DNA from: Vitellaria paradoxa
Lineage: Eukaryota > Streptophyta > Magnoliopsida > Ericales > Sapotaceae
Direction of reading: 5' to 3'
Assembly (NCBI GenBank): GCA_019916065.1
Contig: CM034233.1
Span: 6,640,516 to 6,704,515, forward strand
DNA length: 64,000 nt
Under the pieces are notes generated by a model that worked only from the letters and a program-made list of their open reading frames with translations, did not search any database and was not told the DNA's origin. Positions 40,101 to 52,600 of this stretch are shown here, in pieces; the stretch's first letter is position 1; each line of letters opens with the position of its first letter. The translations under genes and the position numbers were made by a program.

Positions 40101-41095
40101 CGACTAGGTTTTTGGTGGGTGACACTGTCAAAATGTATTAGATGCTAAGCCCGTAAAATCACTAGTTTCCCAAGGCTAGGGGTAAAAGAGCATAGAAATA
40201 TGATTATTCTATAAGGATTTAAATTAAACTTCTTTATCAAAATTTACTATGATTAGTAACTTCTCTTGTTTATGTCTGAATAATGTGTTGGAATTATTTA
40301 ATTACATTTAATTCATTTGATGAATATTCTATATGAAAATGTAGAAAAATATATATAAAACCTGTATCGCTATGAGATTTGATCTCAAGACCTTATAGAT
40401 TCGAATCTAAGCTCGCTACTACTTCGACACCAATTTCAATGTGGTATAAAACAACAACATTAAAATGTTTTGACGTGTAAGTGAAATAATGTTACAATGA
40501 TGGACTTGTCAGATTATTGTAAGTACAATTTATATTATTCAGTTGGGATCTATTAAATTATTTATTGCATAAACAGTATGCTACCTAATCACGTTCATTG
40601 TATTAGGTTAAACAATACAGTATAGTATTATCACCATTATATATAGGTATCTGAGAGATTCTGATTACTAAGTTTTAATAGCTCACCTTGTTGTGAGAAA
40701 AATTTTCAGAACTTTGAGCACAGGGATACTGAAGATGAACTTAAGAAAGAAAATTTTCATTGAATATTCCACAAAAAGAGTTATCTATTTTTTTTTTCTT
40801 GCGCAACATTTAAAGACTCCATTTATAATTGTGGTTTTTAATAATAATTGTTGGATAATTATAATAATTAAGTTTAGACTTGATTTGCTTTTATTTGGTA
40901 TGTAATGTTAAATTTGCGTAGTTGGGATGCTTAGGTAGTTCTATAATACTATTTTCTATCCTTACAATTGAATTCCACTAAATGATTTAGTCTAGTAGCT
41001 TAAAAATTATTGAGATAAATTAGAGATTTTGAATACACTTAATTTATTATTGCGAGTCAACCCCCACTTTGGAAGAAAATTCGAGGCGTGACAAC
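37170..41095. mobile_element. Possible old LTR-retrotransposon remnant
   Basis: The text of this block resembles plant Ty3/gypsy LTRs: phrases such as AAAACACGAAAGTTATAACC and AAATATGAAAGTTGTAGGCC, and a right end TTCGAGGCGTGACA like the common GGGCGTGACA terminus. No gag or pol coding remains, no second LTR and no confirmed duplication were found. The left edge near TGTTATAATAAAAATC is a guess. Confidence 0.3.
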
Positions 41096-41247
41096 GAATT
41101 ATTATCATTCTATTTTTTTTACACTCAACAAACAATCCCAAGTCACCCTCTGAGTATTTGGGTTATGAAAATTAGGAGCGTAACATAATTACTAAAAAAT
41201 TTCTTTTTATTTCTATTAAAAATATTAGTAATTGTGAGAAGTTGATG

Positions 41248-41490
41248 AGTAATTATGAAAAAAGTCAAAAAATTTTACCTAATTTAAGGTTTCATTAAAT
41301 TTGAGATTTTACCAAATATTTATAGTGTTTTATATATATAATAGTAAAAACATGTATAATATGACTTATTAGTAATTATAAAAAAAGCTAAAAAGTTTTA
41401 CTTAATTTAAGGTTTCATTAAATTTGAGATTTTATCAAATATTTATAGTGTTTTATATATATAGTAGTATAAACATGTATAATATGACTT
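41248..41490. repeat. Tandem duplication, 123-bp period
   Basis: Two adjacent units (41248-41370, 41371-41490) share AAGGTTTCATTAAATTTGAG and ATTTATAGTGTTTTATATAT with few differences. No function is suggested. Confidence 0.85.
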
Positions 41491-42676
41491 ATTTAATAGT
41501 CTATGTATGGGAAGCGAATTAAACTAGAGACCTCCAATACAGTGGTTGGGCCAACTAACCATTTAAGGAACAGGAAAATTTAAATGAAATTCTAGTTGTT
41601 CATACATACGTATTATTCTATTAAAAATAAAAGAATAATATATAAAAACAATAAGCTTATTCTACTACAGTGAACCAAACAAGTAGCATTCCCAGTGCCA
41701 AAAAAATAAAAAAATAAAAAAGCAAAATACATAACTTCGTATTGCATTCGAGTTATTTATCTTAAATATTGATACACGGATGAGGTGCAATACAACCACC
41801 TAATACTAATTATTATTATCTTTACAATAAAATAGGATAGTTTTTAAAAACATTTTTCTTACAAATTAAAATTTAATGGTTAAATTTTTTTTTTCATTTA
41901 ACGATTGAGATTATTTTTATATTTTTAACTTTTCGTTCAATTCTTATTTTAATGAATCATACTATTATATATCTCACAAAACGATTTTAGTGTTTTAAAT
42001 TTCACTATATTTTAAGAATAACGATAATATCACAAAACAACTTTGGTGTTTAAATTTCATCATATTTTAAAATCGGAGATGATATATAAATCAAAACTAG
42101 TAATTTAAATTCCGTCTAATTATGATTTCTAAGAAATTAAACATTTAAATTTAAAACAACCATTTGTGTTTTTTTTACAGTATTTATCAAAAATTAATTA
42201 GGGAGAGAGAGACAAAAACACATATAGTTCCTGTTATAACCTAAAATTTTGGAAAAAAATTTAAAATTGGTGGATTATTATTTTTTTAATTTAAACATTT
42301 TGTCTAAAATTTTAACCATATTAAAATTTTAATATTAATTTTATTCAAAGTAAGTACAAGTTATTATTGATTGTAAAATAAACGAGGGAAGCATATTGTT
42401 GTTTGTCCATTGATAAATAATAAATGCTACAATGTGGTCCAACCCACATTTCAGAGTTGACCTTTTCAAGAGGTGAGTTCCGTACCACAGGCCTTTACCT
42501 CAACCAATTGCATCATCCACGCAGGACGCCAGACGGACACCTCATTTCGGTTGCTGATCTAGAGGTTCAATTAGGCCTCCGTTCTTTTTAACCGTATTGC
42601 AGAGGGAAGATGAAGCATCAACGACTTCCAACCGTGGACGGTGGACGGTTTTTGGTTTTTTACATCGTTAGATTAT

Positions 42677-43004
42677 GGGGTGTTTGGAAGTTTAAAAAAA
42701 TTCAAATTTTGATAGTTTTTTGGGTATTTTTTTTTTCACTTTTTTATGTGTTTAGTTGAATCAAGTGAAATTTTTAGTATTTTTTAGTAACTTTTGAGTG
42801 TTTGGTAAATTTTTTACTGTAACAAAGTAAAAAAGTGATAACTTTTGGATGTTTGGTATGTTTTTTACTGTAGCAAATCAAAAAAGTTATAATTATGAAG
42901 TGTACTTTTTATTGTAACAAATCAAAAAAGTAAAAAAATTTATGATTTTGTCAAACACACCAAAAGTTAACTTTTGATATTTTTTTGAGTTGCCAAACGG
43001 TGCC
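42677..43004. mobile_element. MITE, family T3 (328 bp)
   Basis: The ends GGGGTGTTTGGAAGTTT and GGCACCGTTTGGCAACTC (right end reverse-complemented) form inverted repeats, and TAT flanks both. The interior has at least three degenerate copies of a unit with TTTTTACTGTAACAAA. Related to 1824-2195. Confidence 0.65.
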
Positions 43005-45141
43005 TATAATTGCTCCGTTTGACAGATTGTTAATATTTTCTAACTTTTAATTTTTATTAACTCCCTTCCCAAAAGTATTTTATCAAATATATAAACAAAT
43101 TATCACACACATAAAATCACTATTTTTTTTTAATTTTTTTAGTTCATTTAAAATTTTCTTCAACCTCGACAACCTTTTACCAAACACGACATTTTTCAAT
43201 TATCAAATTTTAGCGATCAAATAAGAATAGTTGGAATATATTGAAACACCAAATGGACCCAATGTAGGACGATTGAGCAATAATGATAATATTAAACATG
43301 ATATAATAGTTAATTAAAATGCAAATATTAATTTAGGAGAGAAAATATAAATACAGTAATAATATAATGAAAACATATGTAAATGTGAATATTAATATTA
43401 TATATACACACACATATATATATATATATATGTATATAAAAGTAAGCATTCTATTAAGTAAAAAAAAATGAGAATAATTTAAAAAATGCCCCACTAAAAC
43501 TCATTCTTCCCATAGGAGAATAAATCATTCTTAGAAATAATAATTTTATTTTGCCTCTATTAAAATTAACGGATAATAGAATAGGTTTAGGTACAAAAAT
43601 AAATATTCATCAAGTTTAGGATATTAAATATAGTGTACTTATCCTGAATAATAAATTATTGGGTATTAATCTGTGTCTGAGCTTATTATTTGTTTACCAA
43701 CACCATATTTTAAATAGACAAGTATCCAATTTTCTATAAATTTCAAGAGTACTAAATGATTTAAATTACTAATCGGATTTTAGTATGTTTTTTATAGTTA
43801 GGTCGAAAAATAATATCTAACCTTGTCTTATTCTACGGGAAAATATAAAGTAATTCCCATAATTTTACGAGAAAAAATATAAAGTAGAATGAGTGTATTA
43901 TTTTCTTATTTAAAATTGTAACCAAATAAAATAATAAATTATACATTTTGCTGCCATTCTACCTAAATCTATTTTCTTATTTGTATTACAATTAATATAG
44001 ATTATTAAAGTGGTCAAATTATGTAATGAACTCAGTATACTAAAATTGAAAATTTACTAGGGTGGTTAAGAAATTTATACATCCATTTCATAAATTGAAT
44101 ATTTCAATATTTAAATGGACTTGATTTATTTAATTATTTACAATTTTGTCACCCAGAAATCTGACCATCGTGACTTACTAAAATAAAATGAGAGAAATAG
44201 GCACTACGAAATCATGTCCCGGAGATGAAGGCCACCAACCGAGTTTTTGTTATTACTGCAAATTTTAGGGTGATTTCCGGCTTTATCAAAGAAGTTAAAA
44301 TAGATATTAAAAAAAAAAAAATTATGGGATGGTTTGGGAAAAGTTACCTCTATTTTTTTTGTTTTATTTTTTTTTCTCATATGATTTATTTTATCAAAAT
44401 TTAATTTTACTTTTTTTTATTTAATAGCACATAGACATGTTATTCAAATTCATGAAAATTTATAAATAAAAAAATTCATGTACAAAAAGTTTTTTTAAAG
44501 CTAAAAATTTTAATTTGTACGTGATTTTTTTTTTAATTTTTAATGTTATTGGGTATCTTTTTTTACGAAGGTGAATAGTATCTGAAAGTTATCAAATAAC
44601 TAAAAAATAATACAAAATAAAAATGAAAATAAAAAAAGTAGAGCTAACTATTTCCAAATCAAACCTACGTGTATTCTATTTTTATAAAAAAAAAAAAAAA
44701 TCTGAAGTTGATTTTGTGCGAAGCTTGAGGTTTACGGTGCGTTTAACTACTAAAAAATATATATTTTTTATTTTATATGACTTTTTTATTAAAATTTTAA
44801 TTTTATTTTTAAAAATTATATTTTTAACTATACTGATTGTATTCATAAAAAAATAATAAAATACTTCACCTCTATTAGAGTAAAATCAAAAAAATAAAAA
44901 ATTTTGTTATTTTTTAAAACATTTAACTTTTATCAAAACGGGCGTAAATTTTTAATTATTTTTTTTATTTTACAAATGTAATTAGCACGTATTAAAACTA
45001 ATTTTTGTTAAATAAAATCTAAATTTAGTGAAAATTATATAAAATAAAAAAATTATAAAAATTTGAAAATTAAACTTTTCCTTGCCCAAATTATTAAACC
45101 GATGATTCATAAACGGCTGCAAATTTTGACGCGATAAAAAG

Positions 45142-45155
45142 GTGACACGTGTCAC
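45142..45155. promoter_or_regulatory. Palindromic G-box GTGACACGTGTCAC
   Basis: A perfect 14-bp palindrome centred on CACGTG, in a GC-richer island about 4.5 kb upstream of the ARF5 start. CACGTG cores are bound by plant bZIP and bHLH factors. Which gene it serves, if any, is unknown. Confidence 0.4.
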
Positions 45156-45454
45156 AATATCTTTTAAGTTGCGCCTCCTCATAGTTTGTCGTGAACCGCA
45201 CGCGTGACGAGCAGTCTAAGGAATCAGGCGAGAAAGGACGGGGAAAAGAGGTCTAAATCTAGTGCTAAAAGAAAAGGAGCAGGTAAAAGAGGATCGATCG
45301 AATCAAACTGAAAGCCAAAGCAAGGAAAATTAAATCCCAACATCTATCTTCCTCGAGAAAAACATAGAAATAGCTTTTTCCAATTCCTCGTGTTTCACGT
45401 GCTAAAATGCGCCGCATATTGTCATTTTCTTTTTCATCTCTCTGTGTATGGTAA

Positions 45455-45816
45455 GGCCCGTTTGCTATACTAACTTTTTCCATAAAATTCTATAAATCTC
45501 TAACAACTTCTCTATTTTAAATTTTTTTACCATCATTAATTTCAAAAAATTTCAATATTTCACTAAAAAAATAAAAAAATCTGAAAGTAGGTTAATCAAA
45601 TATGTAAATTTTTTATACAATCATAATCTTCATGTCAAAAACTTTCAAATGAGTAACATTGTGGCTATTTTTTGTGAATTTTTTTAAATCTATGGGAACG
45701 ATTTTCCAAATCCGTTCACACGATTTGTATTTTTCAAAAAATAAGGACGCCAAAATTAACTCCAAACCATATTTTATCTCAATTTATCACGTTTTTTTCT
45801 TACGCCAAACGGAACA
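45455..45816. mobile_element. Tourist-like MITE, family T1, copy 2 (362 bp)
   Basis: TAA flanks both ends (45452-45454, 45817-45819). The ends GGCCCGTTTGC and TGTTCCGTTTGGC (right end reverse-complemented) are inverted repeats. It aligns over its full length with 10042-10402. Confidence 0.8.
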
Positions 45817-46079
45817 TAAATGACCATCTTTTAACTTTTAATTCTCTCACTATTTTATTTATTTATTTATTTTAATTTTTAAATTAAATTACACTTTCAC
45901 TCCTATACTTTGAGCTTGTTACATTATACTTCTATAATTTTATTTTTAGGATTAGTTACCCTTAAACCCACATTTGACTCGCGAAAATGATATGCATCAT
46001 TTGTTCAAACAAAATGCTCTTGGCTTCTACACATGGGGAGGTTCGGTACGTAGTGAAAATTTTAAGGATAAAAAATTAT

Positions 46080-46745
46080 AGGTAATTGTTATTGATTAAT
46101 AGTTAATTGGGTAACAAATTCATAATTTTTTATGTTTTGATTGAAAGAGTAAATATTATATGATAATAATCATATTATATTTAAAATGTTAAAAATCTTG
46201 AAAGAATCAAAATTAATTGTGTTTAGAATGAGAGTAAATTGATGAGAAGACAAAAGTTAATATTTAATTTTAGTAAAATATTATAACAATTGTTATTTTA
46301 ATAAAATATATATCATTAAAAATATAATTTTAAATAAAAATATTAATAATAAAAATAAATTTATCATATATTAATATTTTAATAGTAATTAATTTTAATA
46401 ATGAATGATTATTTGTTAAAAAATATTTTTATTTTGATACAATGATTTAATTAAACAACTAATTTTAGTTTATTTAAATAAATTATTAATTTTGGTAAAT
46501 TATACTAATACAATATATAATCTAGTGAATTGTTTTTTTAGGAGAAATAGTTTTTATTTAATAAAATAAATTATTTTAATAAATAGTTATTATTTTTGTT
46601 AAATATTATTTTGACAAAATAATTTAAATTATTAAATTATTCGATCAAACTTTAAATTATTAAATTATACTAACACAATAATTATTATCCTCTTTTTTAA
46701 ACTAATGTCATAAAAAATAAAAATTACTTAAATAAAATTTACTTT
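46080..46745. mobile_element. AT-rich repeat, second copy at 62320
   Basis: Blocks such as TTTTTATTTAATAAAATAAA, AACAACTAATT and a right part with TAAAATTTA then CCCAACATACCCAT recur at 62320-62945, there ending AACAAACATGCCCCT. The core is A/T only. It is probably a non-autonomous DNA element; the left end was not found. Confidence 0.4.
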
Positions 46746-48711
46746 CTGCCACCTCCAAAGCCCAACATACCCATAGTTGACGAAGTGATTTTGCTCTCCC
46801 CAAATAGATATTATTAGGGTGTGCAACTTGTCAGATTTTGAGGTTAGCGAGTCCGATTAGGCTCGGGCTCGGCTCATTTTTTTTTTTTTTTTATCCATTA
46901 ACGCATCAAAGTTAATATGTTATCGGATTAAACGGTTAATTGATGGGGTTAACGAATTACCTGTCAATCTGTTATTTTTTAAATTATATATATTTATTAT
47001 TTTAATAGTAGCAAATATCTGCAATTTTAAAATATATTTTATATTTTATGTTAATTTTTTAATTTTCAACAAATATCTATCTAAATCCTCGACACACCTA
47101 AATTAAGTGAAAACGATTTTTCAATTCCTTAGAAAGTAAACAGACTTAGCAACGAGTAAAGAAAATAATAAGAGAAAGACCTATAAACTCACAAGGAAAA
47201 AATTTTATCTCTCACGAGACTCTATAATATACCCCTTCAATTTTATATTATACATTAAAATTTGAAGCATATATATAGATTTACAAATTCTTATTTCAAG
47301 TAGGGCTCAAGTACACAAATAAATTTTCTAAGATATAAAATATATTTTGAAAATTGTACCTTTCACTAGAATTTTAGGGCATCATGGATTTGAATAAAGA
47401 GTGCCAACGTGAATTCGAATTTGAGTGTGTTGCGCCGTTGATATTTTAACTCATTTGTGATTTAGTAAAGGGTTCGAGATTTTTTTTTTTAATTTGAGTT
47501 TTTCCTCGTCAAATATTGTCTCTTTTTATTTTTCTACTTTCATATTATTACTTTAATATTTGCATGATTAATTATTTAAATTATTTAGCATACCTAAAAA
47601 TTTCAACTATAATAACCATTTTAGTTTTAATAAAAAATATTATTCATTGGCCCAAAAAAACCGACAATTAGTGCAGCAAATAATGACTAATACTCTAATT
47701 ATTTCTAAATAATAAAGACTTGCTACATTGTTTCAAAATTATAAATTAACTAATTTTTAATTAAATGATTTATATGTTTGAGTTGGAAATGAAATTTCCA
47801 AGCAGTTAACAAAATTTAAATTTAATCATATCTTTTAAATGCATATTTACTCTATTAAAATTAAAATTTTAACTTATAAAATACTTGTATAAAATTTAAA
47901 TTTAGTACGAAGTACAATATTTAAAATTAATTAATTTGAAAATAAATTAATTTCCTTATCATCAAATTGATCTAATAATTTTTTTACTTGATCGAGCAAA
48001 GTTGATATAAAAAAAAGTCATTTCATTCTTAATTTTGTCTTAATTTTGATAGACATTTTTCTTTTTTTTTTTTTGCAATTTTGCACGAAAAGTTACAAAA
48101 AAACAACTTTTTATATGTTTATTAAAAACTTGTAAATTGTTTGCAAATTTTGAAAAAAATTTTAAATTTTAACAAATTTATTATCCGGGGTAACTTTGTA
48201 TGTCTTTGACAATATATTAATTTTTCAAAATTTAAGTAAAAAATTTAAATTTTCCTCAAGCGTAAATAAAATTACAAAAATGAAAAATTAGAAAAAATTA
48301 CTCCACCAACGCAAAATGTAACAAATACCACTTTTGGAAATTTTTTTGGTTCTATTGTGAGAATAAAAATGGAATATTGTCTGAACAAAATAATTTAGAA
48401 ATTTACTATTAATGAAAATGTATTTTTAAAATATATTTTTATTTAGCCTAAAAATTCAATTTAAAAATATTTTTTCATAATTATTATCCCTAATTTTTGA
48501 AAAATATTACGAAATGCATTATCAGCATAAAAATGCATTTTTATGATAAGTGTGAATTTTTCATTAATTTACATATTTTTTTTAGTTTTTCTTTAATATT
48601 TTTTAAATTCTAACTGCAGGAAAAAAAATAAAAAGGGAAATGCACGTAGATGGGGAAAGTGCAATTTATTTGTTTATTTATTTTTAATCAGATGTATCAG
48701 CTTTGCATTGA

Positions 48712-48724
48712 TTTATATATATTT
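48712..48724 (+). promoter_or_regulatory. Probable TATA box of ARF5
   Basis: TTTATATATATTT is followed 15-60 bp later by a CT-rich tract (CTCTTTCTCTCTCTTCTC) typical of plant transcription starts. It predicts a start at about 48750 and a leader of about 930 nt. AT runs are common here, so this rests on position and the CT tract. Confidence 0.5.
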
Positions 48725-48749
48725 TCTGTAATTCTCTTGACTCTTTCTC

Positions 48750-49634
48750 TCTCTTCTCTTTTCTCTGAACTCTGCGTACGTTTTCGTGTTCGCGTGGTCT
48801 TTCTCTGCTTTTTCCTGTTTATTTCTTTAACTCTAATTTCTTTTGAGAGTTTAAAGCTGCGACGGAATCACTATATTCAGAAAGTGTGGGCGCAGGATAA
48901 GAGCTTGCACTCAAGCAGCCAGGGACAGAGAGAGAGAGAGAGAGGGGGAGGGAGTGGTTCTGAATAGTAGACAGGGAGGAGAATGGGGAAGAAGATGAAA
49001 ACTTTTGGTTGTATGTTCATTGAGAGGGCCAAAACAAAGGTGGGGAATCGGTATTATGACCACTTTCCTTGAAAAGTCGGTTTCTTCTGTCACCGGCCGA
49101 GCGTTACGAGATATAAAAACCAAAAACAAAACAAAAGCACTTGATAATCCGACCACTCATGCTTCGGTCCGCGTGCTTTGATGGGAGATGACCCCATTTA
49201 TTTACTCTCAGTTGAAGTCTTTAATATAGAGAGAGACAGAGTCCCACTTAGATTTCAGAACCTTCTTGCAGGTTTTGTTCTTTGGTTGTGGATTTTTTTG
49301 GGGCATGCCCTGCTTCCAATTGGGATGTTTCTTAGCAGAATACCGGATTCTGCGACCTGTTGGGGTTTGCTTATTTCTTAGTTCTCTGAGGAAGTTTGTG
49401 ATTTCTTGAGGTGGGTTGATGGTTTATTTCTAGTTTCATCGGAGATCGTTCACTTCCCATTTCTTTCAAGCAATATGTTTGGTGGGTCCAATCTTTATGT
49501 TCAAATCATCTGAATCAGGGGGTGTTTTCTTGAGGTTGGTTTGAGGAAATTTGTGGTTTTCTGAAAGAAAGACACCAACTTTTCGAGGTTTAGGTGGTTA
49601 TTTGATGGGTTCTGGTTTGGTGTTCTTGCTGTTG

Positions 49635-49679
<45 letters not shown>

Positions 49680-49681
49680 CT
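48750..49681 (+). promoter_or_regulatory. ARF5 5' leader with upstream ORFs and GA tracts
   Basis: The proposed leader holds at least seven upstream ORFs, all closed before or independent of the main start: 48983-49072 (29 aa), 49159-49191 (10 aa), 49181-49381 (66 aa), 49188-49229 (13 aa), 49419-49433 (4 aa), 49475-49513 (12 aa) and 49605-49640 (11 aa). GA repeats lie at about 48928-48944 and 49640-49676, the latter ending five bases before the ARF5 ATG. Upstream ORFs in Arabidopsis MP and ETTIN leaders are known to lower translation and depend on ribosomal protein L24. A similar role here is inferred. An unspliced leader is assumed. Confidence 0.6.
49640..49676 (+). repeat. (GA)n tract abutting the ARF5 start codon
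   Basis: About 18 GA units end five bases before the ATG at 49682. GA tracts can bind BBR/BPC factors and are common in plant leaders. The length is likely to vary between individuals. Confidence 0.9.
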
Positions 49682-52600
49682 ATGGGTTCTATTGAAGAGA
49701 CGGTCAAAACAAAGGGGTTGATTAATGGGGCACAAACACTAGCAGAGGAGATGAAATTGCTGAAACAAATGAATGATCATTCTGGTTAGGCTCTTTGAAT
49801 TGTTCTGACTTATTTTAATTCCTACCCGTCTTTCAGTTTGTTGATTCTATCTGCTTGTTTACCCTTAAAAAATAATTAAAAAAAAAAAGATTCTATCTGC
49901 TTGTTTAAAACTAGTTTCTTGATCTTTCCCATTCTGTATCTAATTGTAGACGTAGTTAATCGTGGTTTGATTTAGGGGTTCGCAAGCCAATAAATTCCGA
50001 GCTATGGCATGCATGTGCTGGCCCATTGGTGACCTTGCCTAATGTTGGAGGCCTTGTGTATTACTTCCCACAAGGTCACAGCGAACAGGTTTGTTTTGCT
50101 TTTGTTTAATTTTGTTTACTTTGGTTTCTATCGTTATGAACTTCTTTCCTCTTCAAAGTTCTGAGTTGCTGAGGCAGATTAGCAGCGTAATTGCCATTGC
50201 ATGAAGTTTACATAGAGCTCAGGGCAGCAAAGTTGGTGTATGGAATTGGAGGTGTTAGAGCTGTTTAATATATTACTTTTGAGAAAATCTTTCAAGTGCG
50301 AGGGATCAAGTTAGGAAAAACATTGCCCCTTAAAGTCTGGTGATTTGTCACCCCAAAAGGGGTTTTTTGGAGCTAGCCTTGAATAGACACCTGATGAAAA
50401 ACCAAGCTAAATCTAGGATTTTCCAAACCTTGTTTTCCATTTTCTTTACTGCAGATGAATGATTCATCTGTTTCTAAGCTTTTATATTGCTTTAAACTTG
50501 TTAAGGATTGCAAGAACAGAGAGCTTAAATCCAAACTAGGAACTAATGAGTTAGTCAATGTGACAGGCCATTTTGATCAAAATTCAGACGGCCATTCTCA
50601 GCTTGATCTAAAACCCGGTCATGGCTGGGATTAGCTGTTGATTTTTTTTTTTTTTTGGAAGTCTATTCGCTAGGTTTGACTCTCTTCAAATTTCTTACTG
50701 ATTAAATGAATATTATGTTGCATTGTTTCATATCAATTTCCATTTTCCTGTCTAAATTGCTCGAAAGAGAATTTTTTTGCTACTTTGTACATTTGCTTTA
50801 TTTGGATAATCATTCAAAATTTGGGTGTGTTCGCTTTAAAGAGTGAAATGCAATGTCCATGCTAGGTGATTTCTTGCTTGGTAAAATTAATTTCCTTTTT
50901 CCAGACAAGGCATCCAACAACACTCATTGTAAATGGTAGAGGAATTGATTTCATGCCCGGGAATATTGATATGCTCATGCACTGTATTTTTAGTGCTGTC
51001 CTTTAATTTTAAATTTCTTTGTTTTGATCGAGATTTTGAACTTTTAGATGAGGTATATGTCATGTTATGGTTGTTAACTTAGCAAGCTATAACTTAATTA
51101 CTGTCAACAAGAGCCAGGAAAGAATCTGCCCATTCAGGCACCTGCTAAGCGGCATTTTCTTTATACATATTTCTTTGTGGAATCACCAGCAATGAAATAT
51201 GTGGAATCACTGGCAATTTTGAACAATTTGTTTCCTTTTATTCGATCATGATTCGCCATCCAATGATTAGTCCTGCGTATTTGTTATGTGATATGCTAAT
51301 GGTCACTCAAATTTCTGATAATAGGTAGCAGTTTCCACAAATAGAGCAGCCACCTCTCAGATACCAAACTATCCAAATCTCACATCTCAGCTGTTGTGCC
51401 AAGTTCACAATGTTACTCTGCATGTATGCTGATATTGGACAACCTCCTTTTTCAATGTCACTTTTTTTATATTTCTTATTAAATTCACTGTAGTCTTACC
51501 CGTTCTCATATTCAATAGGCAGACAAAGATACAGATGAGATCTATGCCCAAATAAGTCTTCAACCTATCAACTCTGTAAGCCTTGTTACTGCAAAATATA
51601 TCTTAGCTTTGATTACTGTTATGCTTGTAAGTCTATTTGATAGCTGGAAATGGCAGCATGCCCTGGTGATACTAAATCTTGTATCTTTTTTCCCCCTCTA
51701 AAATCAGGAAAAAGACGTCTTCCCTATCCCAGACTTTGGATTAAAGTGTAGTAAGCATCCAAGTGAATTCTTCTGCAAAACTTTGACTGCAAGTGATACG
51801 AGCACGCATGGTGGCTTCTCAGTGCCTCGTAGGGCAGCAGAAAAGCTCTTCCCACTTTTGGTGAGGTTTTTATCTTCTAGCATGAGATGATCTTAGTTGC
51901 TGTGCTGGGATTGAGGAATGCCATCCTCCAATCTTAGTAACTTCGTTGTTATTCCTTATTTATTTAGGATTATTCAATGCAACCTCCAACTCAAGAGCTT
52001 GTTGTCCGTGACTTGCATGATAATACCTGGACATTTCGACATATTTACCGTGGTGAGGAGGCTTATTATATTTTCTTTTTCTACTTTAAAAAAAATAATA
52101 AAATAATTGTTGTTTGAAATGCTTGACTGCCAGATAAGTGCAACTTAAATAGCTGATCTTGTTTGTAATTTTTATGAACAATGTTCGACGATCTCTGTTT
52201 GTTTTTTTCTTTTTCTTTTTTTTTTCCCTCTCTCCTTCTCAATGGAATTGGATTTATTATCTTACAATTATTTTCTTTTTGCTTTTTTATGTAGGGCAAC
52301 CAAAGCGACACCTGCTCACAACTGGTTGGAGTATGTTTGTTGGTGCAAAGAGGCTTAGAGCAGGTGATGCTGTTCTGTTTATAAGGTATTTGCAGTCGCA
52401 TATTTGTCCCATGTACTTTATTTATCTTCCTACTTTGACATTGCAAACGACACAAATCTTTGAGATTATTTCTGCATGTGTGGGGGTGTGCACTTTTTTT
52501 CAGATAATTTCTCAAGACTTTATGAATGGAGATGGAAATATAACTATGCTTCAGCAGCTTGCTTTTATTGTCTTAGTATTATTTGTACAGCAAAATTATT

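Larger units (their letters stand above)
30722..48700. other. 18-kb gene-free interval upstream of ARF5
   Basis: No credible gene is seen. The DNA is AT-rich with MITEs (32307, 33341, 42677, 45455), a possible LTR-derived block (about 37170-41095), a 123-bp tandem duplication (41248-41490) and an AT-rich repeat at about 46080-46745. GC-richer islands without coding signal lie at 34350-34680, 42430-42650 and 45100-45470. The last two are the best candidates for distal ARF5 control regions. A TGTCTC auxin-response-like hexamer is at 47517-47522. Confidence 0.55.
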
